A stretch of DNA of 64,000 bases from Corynebacterium suedekumii (GCF_030252185.1 NZ_CP126970.1:1488001-1552000), one strand, 5' to 3'. Shown: positions 26,904 to 37,318, counted from the first letter of the stretch. Notes: generated by a model from the sequence alone, not told the origin. Translations and numbers: made by a program.

Positions 26904-28361
26904 GGCTCTTCGCGTTTCGGAGTGCGTAGGTGAGCCCAGGGTGGGGTTCGGGGTGGCACAACATATAGGGGTCCTGGCCGGTACAAGATGAGAGTTGCGA
27001 AGCTTCCATCTGACCGAACCAGGACCCTACTGTGCAGCCTACTACTGGCAACCTCGTGGCCGACACCATCTGCCGTACTGCGGAAATCGGCCTGACCATC
27101 ACCGGTGCCGCCGACGCCGGTACCCTCACCATCATCGACGCCGCACCTGTGACCGTGGACGGACTCTGCCCCGAGTGCGGAAATCCCGGAAAGCTACGGG
27201 ACCACATCGTCCGGACCCTGGTCGACCTTCTCGTCGTGGGGTTCCCCACCCGCCTTCATGTCCGTGTCCCGAGGTTCACCTGCAGCTATCCAGCCTGCGG
27301 CAGGAAGATCTTCCAGGCCTCCCTGACGTGTGCCGATGATGGTGCGAAGCTGACCCACCGGGTCACCCGCTGGGTCCTCCAGCGCCTGGCAGTCGATCGC
27401 ATGAGTGTGTCCGCCACGGCGAAAGCACTCGGGGTGGGCTGGGAGCTGGTCAACCAGGTCGCTGTCCACGCCTGCCGCAAGCTTGTCTACGACAACCCCT
27501 CCCACCTGGACGGCGTACGCATCCTCGGGGTCGACGAGCATGTGTGGAAGCACACCCGCCGCCCCGGCCAGCCCTCCTCGTTCGTGACGGTCCTGGTGGA
27601 CCTCACACCCCTGGTCACCGGGGCAGGTCCTGCCCGGTTGCTGGACATGCGCCCGGGACGCAGTGCCGAGGTCCTGCGAACCTGGCTGCAGGAACGCAGC
27701 CCTGAGTTCAGGAGACAAGTGCAGGTAGTGACCATGGATGGCTTTGCCGGCTACGCCACCGCAGTGGACCAGGCGCTGCCTCAGGCGAGAAAGGTCATGG
27801 ATCCCTTCCATGTCGTGCACCTGGCCGCGGACAAGCTCGACCTGCTGTCGGCAACGCCTGCAACGTGAAACCTCGGGGCGGCGTGGGCGTAAGGATGATC
27901 CATTATACAAGTACCGACGCACCCTGTTGACCAGGACGAACTACCTCACCGAGCGGCAGAACAGGCGGCTGGACCTGTTGTGGGCCACCGACGATGAGTA
28001 CGTCGCACTCGAAGTCACCTGGATGATCTCACAGGACCTGATCCAGGCGTACGGGCATCCGAAGAAATCGGAGGGCAAGAAGCTCATGAGCAGGGTGATC
28101 AACAGCATTCGTAAGGGCCTACCCGAAGGTCTCACGGAGCTTGCCCAGCTGGGACGGACCTTGTGGCGCCGGCGTGAGGATGTCCTGGCGTACTTCGACA
28201 TCGGTGCATCCAGCGGCCCGGTCGAAGCCATCAACGGACGGCTTGAGCACCTACGTGGCATCGCACTCGGGTTCCGGAACCTGGACAACTACATCTTGCG
28301 GTGCCTGATTCACTCCGGGCAGCTGCAGGCCAGGATCAACGCACTCTAAATCGTGAAGAGC
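26904..28361 (+). mobile_element. ISL3-family insertion sequence, copy 2 (IS31831-like)
   Basis: 1458 bp bounded by GGCTCTTCGCGTTTCGGAG (26904 onward) and the complementary ...TCGTGAAGAGCC (to 28361), the same ends as copy 1 but in the opposite orientation. Flanking octamers AGATAACT and CTGAAACG are not duplicated. Together the two copies frame the island interior like a composite transposon with inverted ends. Confidence 0.85.
27032..28349 (+). pseudogene. ISL3-family transposase, one frameshift
   Basis: GTG 27032 opens MQPTTGNLVADTICRTAEIG. The frame carries the zinc-finger region CPECGNPGK, the HTH and the first two catalytic Asp (ILGVDEHVWKH, MDGFAGY), then breaks near 27840 after HLAADKLD. 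An apparent 1-nt insertion moves the remainder (CRQRLQRETSGRRGRKDD... SGPVEAIN... LQARINAL) into another frame to the stop at 28349. Otherwise complete, but non-functional as sequenced. Confidence 0.85.
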
Positions 28362-28715
28362 CCTGAAACGTAGTGAAAGCCTCTTGACCGCGGAAAATTC
28401 ATACACGAAGTTCGCAGAGGTTTTTTGGCGATAGTTATCCGTACTAGATATCCCTGGCGATTGTTCTTCTGCATTCTCTGCCAAAGTTCTCCGCCGAGCC
28501 GCGGCGACCAGATCCGACGCCTCTGGACAGGAGGGAACCCCCGATCACGATCAGGTGAGCAGGGGTTTTCGTCCTACTGCGGAGTTAGTCCCGCGCAAGG
28601 GGTAGTCGACAGGCTTGGGGCAGTATTTCCGAGCATAGATAGTAGATAAGACAGTAGATCACTGTGTTACGCGACCTACTGTTTTTCCGTCAGGCCATGT
28701 CAGAAGCCTTCTTTG
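28362..28715. other. 354-bp right end of the island, non-coding
   Basis: No supported gene. It contains two hairpins with T-runs (28536-28569 and 28651-28687) and several CTACTG or CAGTAG motifs: 28574-28579, 28642-28646 region, 28652-28657 and 28676-28682. The same CTACTGT motif occurs beside the left att repeat at about 19773. Such repeats can be arm-type integrase sites. Confidence 0.5.
28651..28687 (+). terminator. Hairpin with T-tract near the right att site
   Basis: ACAGTAG (28651-28657) pairs with CTACTGT (28676-28682) and is followed directly by a TTTTT run. The loop is 18 nt. It would stop transcription from the island toward the tRNA. Confidence 0.45.
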
Positions 28716-28788
28716 CGCCCCAGAGAGGAATCGAACCTCCGACACCCGCTTTAGGAGAGCGGTGCTCTATCCACTGAGCTACTAGGGC
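28716..28788 (-). tRNA. tRNA-Arg (anticodon CCU)
   Basis: The minus strand folds as a 73-nt cloverleaf: acceptor GCCCTAG/CTGGGGC with a G-U pair, D-arm GCTC...GAGC, anticodon stem CCGCT/AGCGG with loop CTCCTAA (anticodon CCU), T-arm GGAGG-TTCGATT-CCTCT, discriminator G, no encoded CCA. It reads AGG codons. Its 3' end is the island's attachment site and is duplicated at 19743. Confidence 0.95.
28717..28735. repeat. Right attachment-site repeat, inside tRNA-Arg
   Basis: The 19-bp sequence matching 19743-19761, part of the functional tRNA-Arg acceptor and T-arm. Integration at this end restored the full tRNA. Confidence 0.85.
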
Positions 28789-28893
28789 AGACTGCGGTAA
28801 CGATACCGCATGTGGGGGAGGTGTCGGAAACCGGTGGGGCGCCCACTATTCTGGAGTGGAACACGACTGATCCCCGCCAGAAAGGACCACCCC

Positions 28894-29172
28894 GTGGCCC
28901 AGAACCAGCCGACCTTCACCGACGTCCAGCGTCGGGAGGTGTTCGCCGAGATCGTGACCAAGGACGGAGTTCCGGTGCTGTCGATCGACAAGCAGGTCCC
29001 CGGTGGGTCCTCCAAGCGCCTGCTGCTGCTCAACAAGGTCGACGCCAAGCAGCTCGCCGACGTCCTCGACCACTACCTCAAGCAGGTCTACTCCCTGGAG
29101 CTCTCGGGCCTCAACGCCTCCCTGTCCCCGGAGGACATGGTGCAGCTGTTCGGCGAGGACGACGAGGACTAG
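28894..29172 (+). CDS. Small conserved hypothetical protein (92 aa)
   Basis: GTG 28894 follows AAAGGA by about 7 nt. The product (AQNQPTFTDVQRREVFAEIV ... LLLLNKVDAKQLADVLDHYL) is a small alpha/beta protein with an acidic tail (FGEDDED), no signal peptide and no recognised motif. A TATTCT -10-like box lies at about 28848. It converges with mrx1, 13 nt away. Function unknown. Confidence 0.72.
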   Translation: MAQNQPTFTDVQRREVFAEIVTKDGVPVLSIDKQVPGGSSKRLLLLNKVDAKQLADVLDHYLKQVYSLELSGLNASLSPEDMVQLFGEDDED

Positions 29173-29185
29173 AACCGACCAGGAC

Positions 29186-29440
29186 CTAGGCCGTGAGCTC
29201 CTCGAGCTTGCGGCGCACCGCCGAGGCCTCCGGGTTGGTGGCGTGCGTGCCGTCGGAGTACTTCACGGTGGGCACGACCCGGTTGCCGTCGTTGACGGAC
29301 TCGACCCAGGCGGCGGCCTCACTGTCGGCCTCGACGTCGACGAGCTCGTAGGGGGTCTCGGTGCGGTTGAGGCGCTTGATCAGATTCGCGCAGTAGGGGC
29401 ACCAGTCGGTGGCGTAGATGGTCACATGGTTGTCGCTCAT
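29186..29440 (-). CDS. mrx1: Mycoredoxin Mrx1 (glutaredoxin-like, CPYC)
   Basis: 84 residues, thioredoxin fold of the glutaredoxin class with active site C14-P-Y-C17 in VTIYATDWCPYCANLIKRL, and the VVPTVKYSDG cis-Pro loop. Actinobacteria without glutathione use it to reduce mycothiol mixed disulfides. The position downstream of thyA-folA matches C. glutamicum. Its ATG overlaps the folA stop by 4 nt (ATGA) and has AAAGGA about 7 nt upstream, so it is the last gene of the thyA-folA-mrx1 operon. Confidence 0.9.
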   Translation of the reverse strand: MSDNHVTIYATDWCPYCANLIKRLNRTETPYELVDVEADSEAAAWVESVNDGNRVVPTVKYSDGTHATNPEASAVRRKLEELTA

Positions 29441-29982
29441 GCGGCGTCCTTTCGTTCGTAACGGAGAAAACGGTATTTTAGGGGCAAATCACTGCGCTGC
29501 CCGTCGACGGTGAGCCGACCCCGCTCGGAGACCAGCCAGTCGGTGTCGGAGACCAGCCCGAAGCTGACGGGGATGGCAGGGGCGTGGACAGCCCGGTCGC
29601 CGAGGGAATCACCCAGGTGGGCACCGATGAGGGTGACCTCGAGGACGTCGACGTCGTCGATGGTGGCGGCATAGACCTGCCCGCCCCCCATGACCCACAC
29701 CTCGGGGGACTCGAACGTCTCCGGCATCGCCGGGATGACTTTCCCGCCGGCGGACCATTCGCCCGCCTTCCGGCTGCACAGGATGTAGTTGTCGCGCCCC
29801 GGCAGGGGACGGAATCGTTCGGGCAGGCTCAACCAGGTGCGCCGCCCCATGATGACGGGGTGCCCGGCGGTGATCTCCTTGAAGTGGGCGAGGTCCTCCG
29901 GCACGTGCCAGGGCATGTCCCGGCCATCGCCGATGATCCCGTCGAGGGACTGCGCCCACACGGCACCGAGCATCGTCATCAC
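29437..29982 (-). CDS. folA: Dihydrofolate reductase
   Basis: 181 residues. [34 protein letters not shown] with the catalytic acid, [13 protein letters not shown], and [14 protein letters not shown] for NADPH are the DHFR signatures. It regenerates tetrahydrofolate after the thymidylate synthase reaction. GTG 29980-29982 overlaps the thyA stop as GTGA; an ATG one codon later is also possible. Coupled translation with thyA is likely. Confidence 0.94.
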   Translation of the reverse strand: MMTMLGAVWAQSLDGIIGDGRDMPWHVPEDLAHFKEITAGHPVIMGRRTWLSLPERFRPLPGRDNYILCSRKAGEWSAGGKVIPAMPETFESPEVWVMGGGQVYAATIDDVDVLEVTLIGAHLGDSLGDRAVHAPAIPVSFGLVSDTDWLVSERGRLTVDGQRSDLPLKYRFLRYERKDAA

Positions 29983-30788
29983 ACCGCGACCCGGCCGCGG
30001 ATCACCGGGTGTGGGTCATAGCCCTCCACCGCGATGTCGTCGAAGTCGTAGTCGAAGAGGGACCGGGCCTTCCGCAGGTTCAGCTGCGGGTAGGGGCGGG
30101 GCTCGCGGGAGAGCTGCTCCCGGACCTGTTCGAGGTGGTTGGTGTAGATGTGGCAGTCGCCGCCGGTCCAGATGAGCTCGCCGACCTCGAGTCCGGCCTG
30201 CTGGGCGAACATGTGGGTGAGCAGCGCGTAGGAGGCGAGGTTGAAGGGGACGCCGAGGAACATGTCCGCCGAGCGCTGGTACACCTGCATGGACAGGGTG
30301 CCGTCGACGACGTAGAGCTGGAACAGGAGGTGGCAGGGCAGCAGGGCCATCTCATCGAGCTCGGAGACGTTCCAGGCGGAGACGATGTTGCGGCGCGAAT
30401 CCGGGTTGTCCCGCAGGGTCTCCAGGGCGCGGGTGATCTGGTCGACGTGCTCACCGTCCGGGGTGGGCCAGGACCGCCACTGCACGCCGTAGACGGGGCC
30501 GAGCTCGCCGTCGGCGTCGGCCCACTCGTTCCAGATGCGGATGTTGTTGTCCTGCAGCCACGTGACGTTCGAATCGCCCCGCAGGAACCACAGCAGCTCC
30601 CCGACGACGGAGTGCAGGTGGACCTTCTTCGTGGTCAGCAGCGGGAAGGAGTCGGCGAGGTTGTAGCGCAGCTGCCTGCCGAAGACACTGAGGGTGCCCG
30701 TCCCGGTGCGGTCACCCTTGGCGGCGCCCTGCTCGAGGATCTCCCGCAGCAGGTCCTCGTACGGGGTGGGGATGGGGGAGTCAGTCAT
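29979..30788 (-). CDS. thyA: Thymidylate synthase ThyA
   Basis: 269 residues. It methylates dUMP to dTMP with methylene-tetrahydrofolate. Signatures: [63 protein letters not shown] with catalytic Cys152, and [22 protein letters not shown] 30786-30788 is preferred: TATGGT lies 7 nt upstream, the spacing of a leaderless transcript. An in-frame ATG at 30798-30800 would fall inside that box. It heads the thyA-folA-mrx1 operon. Confidence 0.95.
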   Translation of the reverse strand: MTDSPIPTPYEDLLREILEQGAAKGDRTGTGTLSVFGRQLRYNLADSFPLLTTKKVHLHSVVGELLWFLRGDSNVTWLQDNNIRIWNEWADADGELGPVYGVQWRSWPTPDGEHVDQITRALETLRDNPDSRRNIVSAWNVSELDEMALLPCHLLFQLYVVDGTLSMQVYQRSADMFLGVPFNLASYALLTHMFAQQAGLEVGELIWTGGDCHIYTNHLEQVREQLSREPRPYPQLNLRKARSLFDYDFDDIAVEGYDPHPVIRGRVAV

Positions 30789-30819
30789 GGGGTACACCAT
30801 ACCGCTGCCGCGACCGGGC

Positions 30820-31578
30820 TCAGTAGGAGCCGTGCTCCTCCTTGAAGGCGGCGGCCATGCCCAGGATCTCCTCGGCCATCTCGGGGCGGCAGATGAGCAC
30901 GTCCGGAAGGTAGGTGTCCTTGTTGTTGTACGTCAGTTCCGTGCCGTCGAGGCGGGAGCAGTGCAGGCCCGCGGCCTGGGCGACGCCGACCGGGGCGGCG
31001 GAGTCCCACTCGTACTGGCCACCGGCGTGGACGTAGGCGTCGTAGTCGCCGAGGAGGACGTGCATGGCCTTGGCGCCGGCGGAACCGATCGCCGCGGTCT
31101 CGAAACCGAGCTGCTCGGCGATGTGGAGGGCCACCTTCGGCGGGCGGTTGTGGGAGATGGCGATCTTCCTCGCGTACGGGCCGGTCACGGCGCGGGCCTC
31201 GTCGGAGTGGAACACCACGCCGAGGTCCGGCAGGCCGACGGCCGCGTGGGTGGGGCGGCCGTTCTCCACGAGGGCGATGTGCACGGCCCAGTCGGAACGA
31301 CCGGTGGCGAACTCCTTCGTGCCGTCGAGCGGGTCGATGATCCACACCCGGTCCTTGTCCAGTCGCGCCGGGTTGTCGGCGGCCTCCTCGGAGAGGAAAC
31401 CGTCGTCCGGGCGGTGCTGCTCCAGGACCCGGGCGATCCAGTTCTGGGCGAGGTCGTCGCCCGCGTCACCGAGGTTACGTCCCCGCAGGACACCGACGTT
31501 CCGGACGCCCTTGAGGATCTCGCCCGTTCCCTGGGCGAGATGGTGGGTGAGGCGGGCGTCGGAAAGCTTGGCAGTCAT
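30820..31578 (-). CDS. cysQ: CysQ-type 3'(2'),5'-bisphosphate nucleotidase
   Basis: 252 residues, inositol monophosphatase superfamily. Metal-binding motifs: FLSEEAADN (Glu), [20 protein letters not shown] and [21 protein letters not shown]. CysQ hydrolyses PAP/PAPS from sulfate assimilation to AMP/APS and can also act on inositol phosphates. ATG 31576-31578 has TAAAGT 7 nt upstream, so a leaderless mRNA is likely. The promoter faces that of lhr within about 35 bp. It ends 31 nt before thyA. Confidence 0.9.
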   Translation of the reverse strand: MTAKLSDARLTHHLAQGTGEILKGVRNVGVLRGRNLGDAGDDLAQNWIARVLEQHRPDDGFLSEEAADNPARLDKDRVWIIDPLDGTKEFATGRSDWAVHIALVENGRPTHAAVGLPDLGVVFHSDEARAVTGPYARKIAISHNRPPKVALHIAEQLGFETAAIGSAGAKAMHVLLGDYDAYVHAGGQYEWDSAAPVGVAQAAGLHCSRLDGTELTYNNKDTYLPDVLICRPEMAEEILGMAAAFKEEHGSY

Positions 31579-31612
31579 GGGGACGACTTTACCGCGCGGG
31601 TTAGAGTTGGGC

Positions 31613-34600
31613 ATGGTCTACAGCGTCCTCTCCCGATTCCGCCCCCAGGTGGCCACCTGGTTCGAGGAGGTGTTCGCGCAGCCGACCCCGGTGCAGCAGC
31701 GTGCCTGGGAGGCGATCTCGGACGGGGACAACGCGCTCGTCGTCGCCCCGACCGGATCCGGCAAGACCCTCGCCGCGTTCCTCTGGGCACTCAACTCCCT
31801 GGTGGAACGGCCCGGCCAGACGGCCCTGCCAGTCGCGGACCCCAAGGCCACCCACGGTGGGGTGCGGGTGCTCTACATCTCCCCGCTCAAGGCCCTCGGC
31901 GTGGACGTGGAGAACAACCTGCGCGCCCCGCTCACCGGCATCACCCGGGTCGCCGACCGGCTCGGACTGGACCTGCCCGACATCTCCGTGGCGGTGCGCT
32001 CCGGTGACACCCCGCAGGCGGAGCGGGCCCGGCAGGTACGCCGGCCACCGGACATCCTCATCACCACCCCGGAGTCCGCCTACCTCATGCTCACCTCCAA
32101 GGCGGCGGGCATCCTCGCGTCGGTGGACACCGTCATCATCGACGAGATCCACGCCCTGGCCGGCACCAAACGCGGCGTGCACCTCGCCCTGACCCTTGAG
32201 CGGTTGGCCAAGCTCACCGGCGGTTTCCAGCGCATCGGACTGTCCGCCACCGTCCGCCCCCTGGAGACGGTGGCCAACTTCCTCGGCGGCGACCGTCCCG
32301 TGGAGATCATCGCCCCGGCCTCGGAGAAGCAGTGGACCCTCGGCGTCCACGTCGGGGTGGAGGACATGTCGGACCTGCCCGTGCCGGAGGTCGGGTCGAC
32401 GATCGGGGAGGCCACCATCGACGACCCGCTCGGCCTGTCCGGGCCGGGTGAAAGCGGCCTCGGTGACAACGGCCTCGGTGACAACGGCCTCGGCGGGGAC
32501 AGCCTCAGTCAGAGCCAGGGCCCGGGCGAGTCCGCCCTTCCCCAGCAGAAGTCCATCTGGCCCTACATCGAACGCGACGTCTACGACGAGGTGATGGCGC
32601 ACCGGTCGACGCTGGTGTTCGTCAACTCCCGCCGCACCGCTGAGCGGCTGACCAGCCGGCTCAATGAGATCCACGCCGAGATCCACGATCCGGAGTCCCT
32701 GTCCCCGCAGCTGCGGCGACCACCCGCCCAGATCATGGTCGCCAGCGACACCGCCGGTGCCGCCCCGCCCGTCATCGCCCGGGCCCACCACGGTTCGGTG
32801 TCCAAGGACGAACGTGCCCTGACGGAGACGATGCTCAAGGAGGGTGCGCTCAAGGCGGTGGTGTCCACCAGCTCGCTGGAACTGGGCATCGACATGGGTG
32901 CGGTCGACCTGGTCATCCAGGTCGAATCCCCGCCGAGTGTGGCCTCCGGGCTGCAGCGCGTGGGTCGCGCCGGGCACTCCGTCGGTGCGGTGTCCGCCGG
33001 ATCCTTCTACCCCAAGCACCGTTCCGACCTCGTCCAGTCCGCGGTGACCGTGCAGCGGATGCGCGCCGGGCTCATCGAGGAACTCCATGTGCCCACCAAT
33101 CCGCTCGACGTCCTGGCGCAGCACACCGTCGCCGCCGTCTCCGTCGCCGACTGGGACGTCGACGAGTGGTACGCCGTCGTCCGCCGGGCCTGGCCCTACC
33201 GGGAGCTGGCGCGGGACGTCTTCGACTCGGTCATCGACCTGGTCAGCGGGGTGTACCCGTCGACGGACTTCGCGGAGCTGCGTCCCCGGGTCGTCTTCGA
33301 CCGGGTGAGCGGCCAGCTGCAGGCCCGCCCCGGCGCCCAGCGGGTGGCCGTCACCTCCGGCGGCACCATCCCCGACCGCGGCATGTTCGGGGTGTTCCTC
33401 CTCGGCGGCGAGGGCGCCCCACGGCGGGTCGGTGAGCTCGACGAGGAGATGGTCTACGAGTCCCGCGTCGGCGACGTGTTCACCCTCGGCGCATCCAGCT
33501 GGCGGATCGAGGACATCACCCGTGACCAGGTCCTGGTCACCCCCGCCCCGGGCCACACCGGCCGGCTGCCGTTCTGGACCGGTGACGCCGCCGGTCGCCC
33601 CTACGAGCTGGGCCTGGCCCTCGGCCGGTTCCGCCGGGAGGTCCACACCGACCCTGCGCTGGCCGACGGGCTCGACCTCGACCTCAACGCCCGAAACAAC
33701 CTGGTGGCCTACCTCGACGAGCAGCAGGAGGCGACCGGGGTCATCCCCGACGAGAAGACCCTGGTGCTCGAGCGGTTCAAGGATGAGCTGGGGGACTGGC
33801 GCGTCGTCCTGCACACCCCCTTCGGCCGGGGTGTCAACGCGGCGTGGGCGCTGGCGGTGGGCGCGCGGGTGGCGGAACGCACCGGCATGGACGCCCAGGC
33901 CGTGGCCGGTGATGACGGCATCGTCCTGCGGTTGCCCGAGGGGGAGGCCGACCCGGAGGCGTCCCTGTTCCTCGTCGACGCCGACGACATCGGCGACCTG
34001 GTCACCGAACAGGTGGGCAACTCGGCGCTGTTCGCCGCCCGCTTCCGCGAGTGCGCCGCCCGCGCCCTGCTCCTCCCGCGCCGCAACCCGGGCAAGCGGG
34101 CACCCCTGTGGCAGCAGCGCCAGCGCGCCGCCCAGCTGCTCGACGTCGCCCGGAAGTACCCCAGTTTCCCCATCATCCTCGAGACCGTCCGGGAATGCCT
34201 CCAGGACGTCTACGATCTGCCGGCCCTCACGGAGGTGTGCCGCGACCTGGGCACCCGCCGGATCCGCATCACCGAGGTGACCACGGAGCAGCCCAGCCCC
34301 TTCGCCTCCTCGCTGCTGTTCAACTACACCGGCGCGTTCATGTACGAGGGGGACAGCCCCTGGCGGAGAAAAGGGCCGCCGCCCTCGCCCTCGACCCTGC
34401 CCTGCTGGCCAAGCTCCTGGGCACCGTGGAGCTGCGGGAACTGCTCGACTCGGAGATCATCACGGAGGTCCACGAGCAGCTCCAACGCCTCGGCGACCGG
34501 CGGGCCCGCTCCCCGGAGGAGCTGGCGGACATCCTCCGCATCCTCGGGCCGGTCCCCATCGCCGGGTTGCCCGACCGCTGCTCCTTCGACGACCCGCTCA

Positions 34601-36308
34601 GTGTCGCCCGCCGGCATCTGGCCGGTCGGGTCATGGAGGTCCGTATCGGAGGTGTGCCGCATCTGGCGCAGGTTCTCGACGCCCCGTTGCTGCGCGACGG
34701 TTTGGGCATCCCCGTCCCACCCGGGGTGCCCGCCCAGGTGGAGACCATCGTCGACGCGCTCGATCAGCTCGTCTCCCGCTGGGTGCGCACCCGCGGCCCG
34801 TTCATCCTCCGCGACCTCGCCCACGCCTTCGGGCTCGGCGTCGGTGCCGCCCACTCGGCCCTGCAGCCCCTGCTTGCCGACGGCCGCGTCATCGACGGCC
34901 GCTTCCGGCAGGGCGTCGAGGAACAGGAGTACTGCTCGGCCGAGGTCCTCGGCGTCCTCCGCCGCCGCTCGCTGGCCGCCGCCCGCGCCGCCACCAGCCC
35001 CGTGTCGCAGTCGGCCTACGCGCGCTTCCTGCTCGACTGGCAGCAGGTCGCCCCCGTGGGGAAGCGGCCGGCCCTGCGCGGGGCGGACGGGGTGTACACC
35101 GCCGTCGAGCAGCTCGCCGGGGTGCGCCTGCCGGCCAGCGCCTGGGAATCCCTCGTCTTGCCCGGCCGGGTGGGGGACTACTCGCCGCTCATGCTCGACG
35201 AACTCACCGCCTCCGGCGAGGTGCTCATCCACGGCGCCGGCACCGCCGCCGCCCGGGACCCGTGGATCATGCTCCTGCCCGCCGACTACGCCACCGAACT
35301 GGTCCCGCAGACCGAACCGGAAGGGCTGACCTTCATCCAGGAGCAGGTCATGGCCATCCTGCGCCGGGGCGGCGGATTCCTGTTCACCGACCTGGCCGCG
35401 GAACTGTCGGACATGGTCACCCACGAGCAGCTGCGGGAGGCGATGTGGGGACTCGTCGACGCCGGCCTGGTCAGCCCCGACGGCTTCGCCCCGTTACGGG
35501 CCCGGCTGGCCACCACCGGCGGGACCACCGCCCACCGGGCGCGGCGGCGGCCGAACCGGTCGCGGCGCCGGCACGGACCACCCTGGACATGGGTGGGCGC
35601 TGGGCACTGAGCGTCACGCCGAGCGCGGACGCCACCGCGCGGTCGGTCGTGCTCGGTGAGACGTGGCTCGACCGCTACGGGGTGGTCACCCGGGGCAGTG
35701 TCGTCGCCGAGGACGTCCTCGGTGGTTTCGCCCTGGCGTACAAGGTGCTCAGCGGTTTTGAGGAGTCGGGCAAGGCCATGCGCGGTTACCTCGTCGACGG
35801 GCTCGGTGCCTCGCAGTTCTCCACCCCGGCCGTCATCGACCGGCTGCGGGGGCGCAACGACACCCCGGACATCGAGGGCTGGCCGTCGGGCACGACCGAC
35901 CCGGACGTCCACGTCCTCGCCGCCGCCGACCCGGCGAACCCCTACGGCGCGGCGCTGCCGTGGCCGGAGACCGGGCCCAACCGGGCCGCCGGGGCGATGG
36001 TGGTCATCGCCGACGGCCTGCTGCTCGCGCACCTCACCCGGGGCGGGCGGACGCTGACGATCGTCGACCAGACCCACACCGCGATGATCGTCCGGGCACT
36101 GGCGGAGTCGGTGAGCCAGCCGCTGACGGTGGAGAAACTCAACGGTGAGCCCGTGTTCTCCTCGCCGCTGCTGGCGGCGGTGAGGGAGGCGGGGGCGTCG
36201 ATAAGCCCGAAGGGGGCGCGCATCGGCGGGCGGTCCGCACCCCCGCGGACCCCCACCCGCGGGCGGAGCATGAGCCAGGCCCTCGGGGAGCTGAGCTTCG
36301 ACGATTGA
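31613..36308 (+). pseudogene. lhr: Lhr-family large ATP-dependent helicase, two frameshifts as sequenced
   Basis: Conceptually 1565 residues. VVAPTGSGKTLAAFLWALNS (Walker A), VIIDEIHALAGTKRG (DEIH box), RIGLSATVRP, STSSLELGIDMGAVDLVIQV and LQRVGRAGHSVG are SF2 helicase motifs; the long C-terminal Lhr region follows. The frame breaks at the C-run 34357-34360 (one C missing between FMYEGDSP and LAEKRAAALAL) and near 35537-35550 (one G missing before AAAAEPVAAPART). It then continues to SMSQALGELSFDD. Both breaks look like single-base losses. ATG 31613 has a TAGAGT box 5 nt upstream. Adjacent nei2 matches mycobacteria, where Lhr acts in DNA repair. Confidence 0.88.
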
Positions 36309-36472
36309 GGCCCGCCCACTCCAGTGGGCAGTGCTCAACGAGCGCCACGGGTCAACTTGTGTTGATATTGGCGGCAGGCCACGGAGCAACGCCGACCATC
36401 GTCACCAAGGGACACCTCGGGGGGACGACGGCGGTGGGCGTGCCCCGTGGCGGCCGGGGGTAGGTTGGGACC

Positions 36473-37318
36473 GTGCCCGAAGGTGATTCCGTCCTCCAGC
36501 TGTCCCGGCGACTGCAGTTCATGACCGGCCGGGAGGTCCTGGCCACATCACTGCGCGTGCCGTCGGTCGCGCTCGTCGACTTCACCGGGGAGACCGTCGA
36601 CCGGGTGTGGCCCTACGGCAAACACCTGTTCATGCAGTTCGGCGAGCGGATCCTGCACACCCACCTCAAGATGGAGGGGACATGGGCGATGCACCTGGTC
36701 GGTGACCGGTGGCGCAAACCCGGCCACACCGCCCGGGTCGTGCTCCAGCTGACCGGCGCCCCGCACCCGCGACCCATCGAGATCGTCGGCCATTCCCTCG
36801 GCCTGGTCGAGGTGTTCCGGACCGACGAGTACCACGAACGGATGTCCTACCTGGGCCCCGACGTGCTCGACGAGGACTGGGACCGGTCGGAGGCGCGGCG
36901 CAGACTGCTCGCTGACCCCCGCCGCAGCATCGGTGAGGCGCTGCTGGACCAGCACAACCTCGCGGGCGTGGGCAACGAGTACCGTGCCGAGGTGTGCTTC
37001 CTCTGCGGGATCCACCCGGCGACGCCTGTCGCTGGGGTGGATGTGGACCAGGTCCTCGACGTCACCCGCCGGATCATGTGGGCCAACCGGAACTCCCCGG
37101 TCCGGGTGACCACCGGCGTGAAGCGGGCGGGGGAAAACTCCTACGTGTTCGGCCGCAACGGCCGCCCCTGCCGGCGCTGCGGGTCACCGATCCGCAAGGC
37201 CGGGCTGGGGGAGAGGATCATCTGGTGGTGTCCGAGGTGTCAGCCTGGTGATCCGACGGGTGATCAGACTGAGGCCCCGCCTTCTTCCGGTTCCGCTTCC
37301 GGCGCAGCAGGACGATGA
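36473..37318 (+). CDS. nei2: Endonuclease VIII-type DNA glycosylase Nei2
   Basis: 281 residues, Fpg/Nei family. After Met removal the chain starts PEGDSVLQLSRRLQ with the catalytic Pro and Glu. GEALLDQHNLAGVGNEYRAE is the helix-two-turn-helix, and CRRCGSPIRKAGLGERI plus WWCPRCQ is the C-terminal zinc finger. It excises oxidised pyrimidines and nicks the strand. GTG 36473 lies 6 nt after TAGGTT, a leaderless layout. A palindrome TCAAC-N4-GTTGA sits at 36352-36365. The disordered tail overlaps the end of dedA by 101 nt on the opposite strand. Confidence 0.9.
   Translation: MPEGDSVLQLSRRLQFMTGREVLATSLRVPSVALVDFTGETVDRVWPYGKHLFMQFGERILHTHLKMEGTWAMHLVGDRWRKPGHTARVVLQLTGAPHPRPIEIVGHSLGLVEVFRTDEYHERMSYLGPDVLDEDWDRSEARRRLLADPRRSIGEALLDQHNLAGVGNEYRAEVCFLCGIHPATPVAGVDVDQVLDVTRRIMWANRNSPVRVTTGVKRAGENSYVFGRNGRPCRRCGSPIRKAGLGERIIWWCPRCQPGDPTGDQTEAPPSSGSASGAAGR

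Larger units (their letters stand above)
19743..28735. mobile_element. Degenerate genomic island integrated in tRNA-Arg(CCU)
   Basis: About 9 kb bounded by a 19-bp direct repeat of the tRNA-Arg 3' end (19743-19761 and 28717-28735). It contains, in order, a 5'-truncated tyrosine integrase, ISL3 copy 1, a short non-coding remnant, an intact IS3-family element, a 1200-residue TPR-PIN gene on the minus strand, ISL3 copy 2 in opposite orientation, and a non-coding right end. Base composition of the large gene and the ends is visibly less GC-rich than the host genes. With the integrase truncated, the island looks immobile. Confidence 0.85.

Noticed and set aside
20129..28361. Interpretation as a classical composite transposon mobilised by the two ISL3 copies
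   Set aside because: Both transposases are frameshifted, the copies are diverged, and no shared outer target duplication exists; the tRNA att repeats explain the outer boundaries.
31064..31612. Long N-terminal extension of the lhr frame across cysQ
   Set aside because: The extension is antisense to cysQ and has low-complexity shadow sequence; the Lhr fold begins at ATG 31613, which has its own -10 box.
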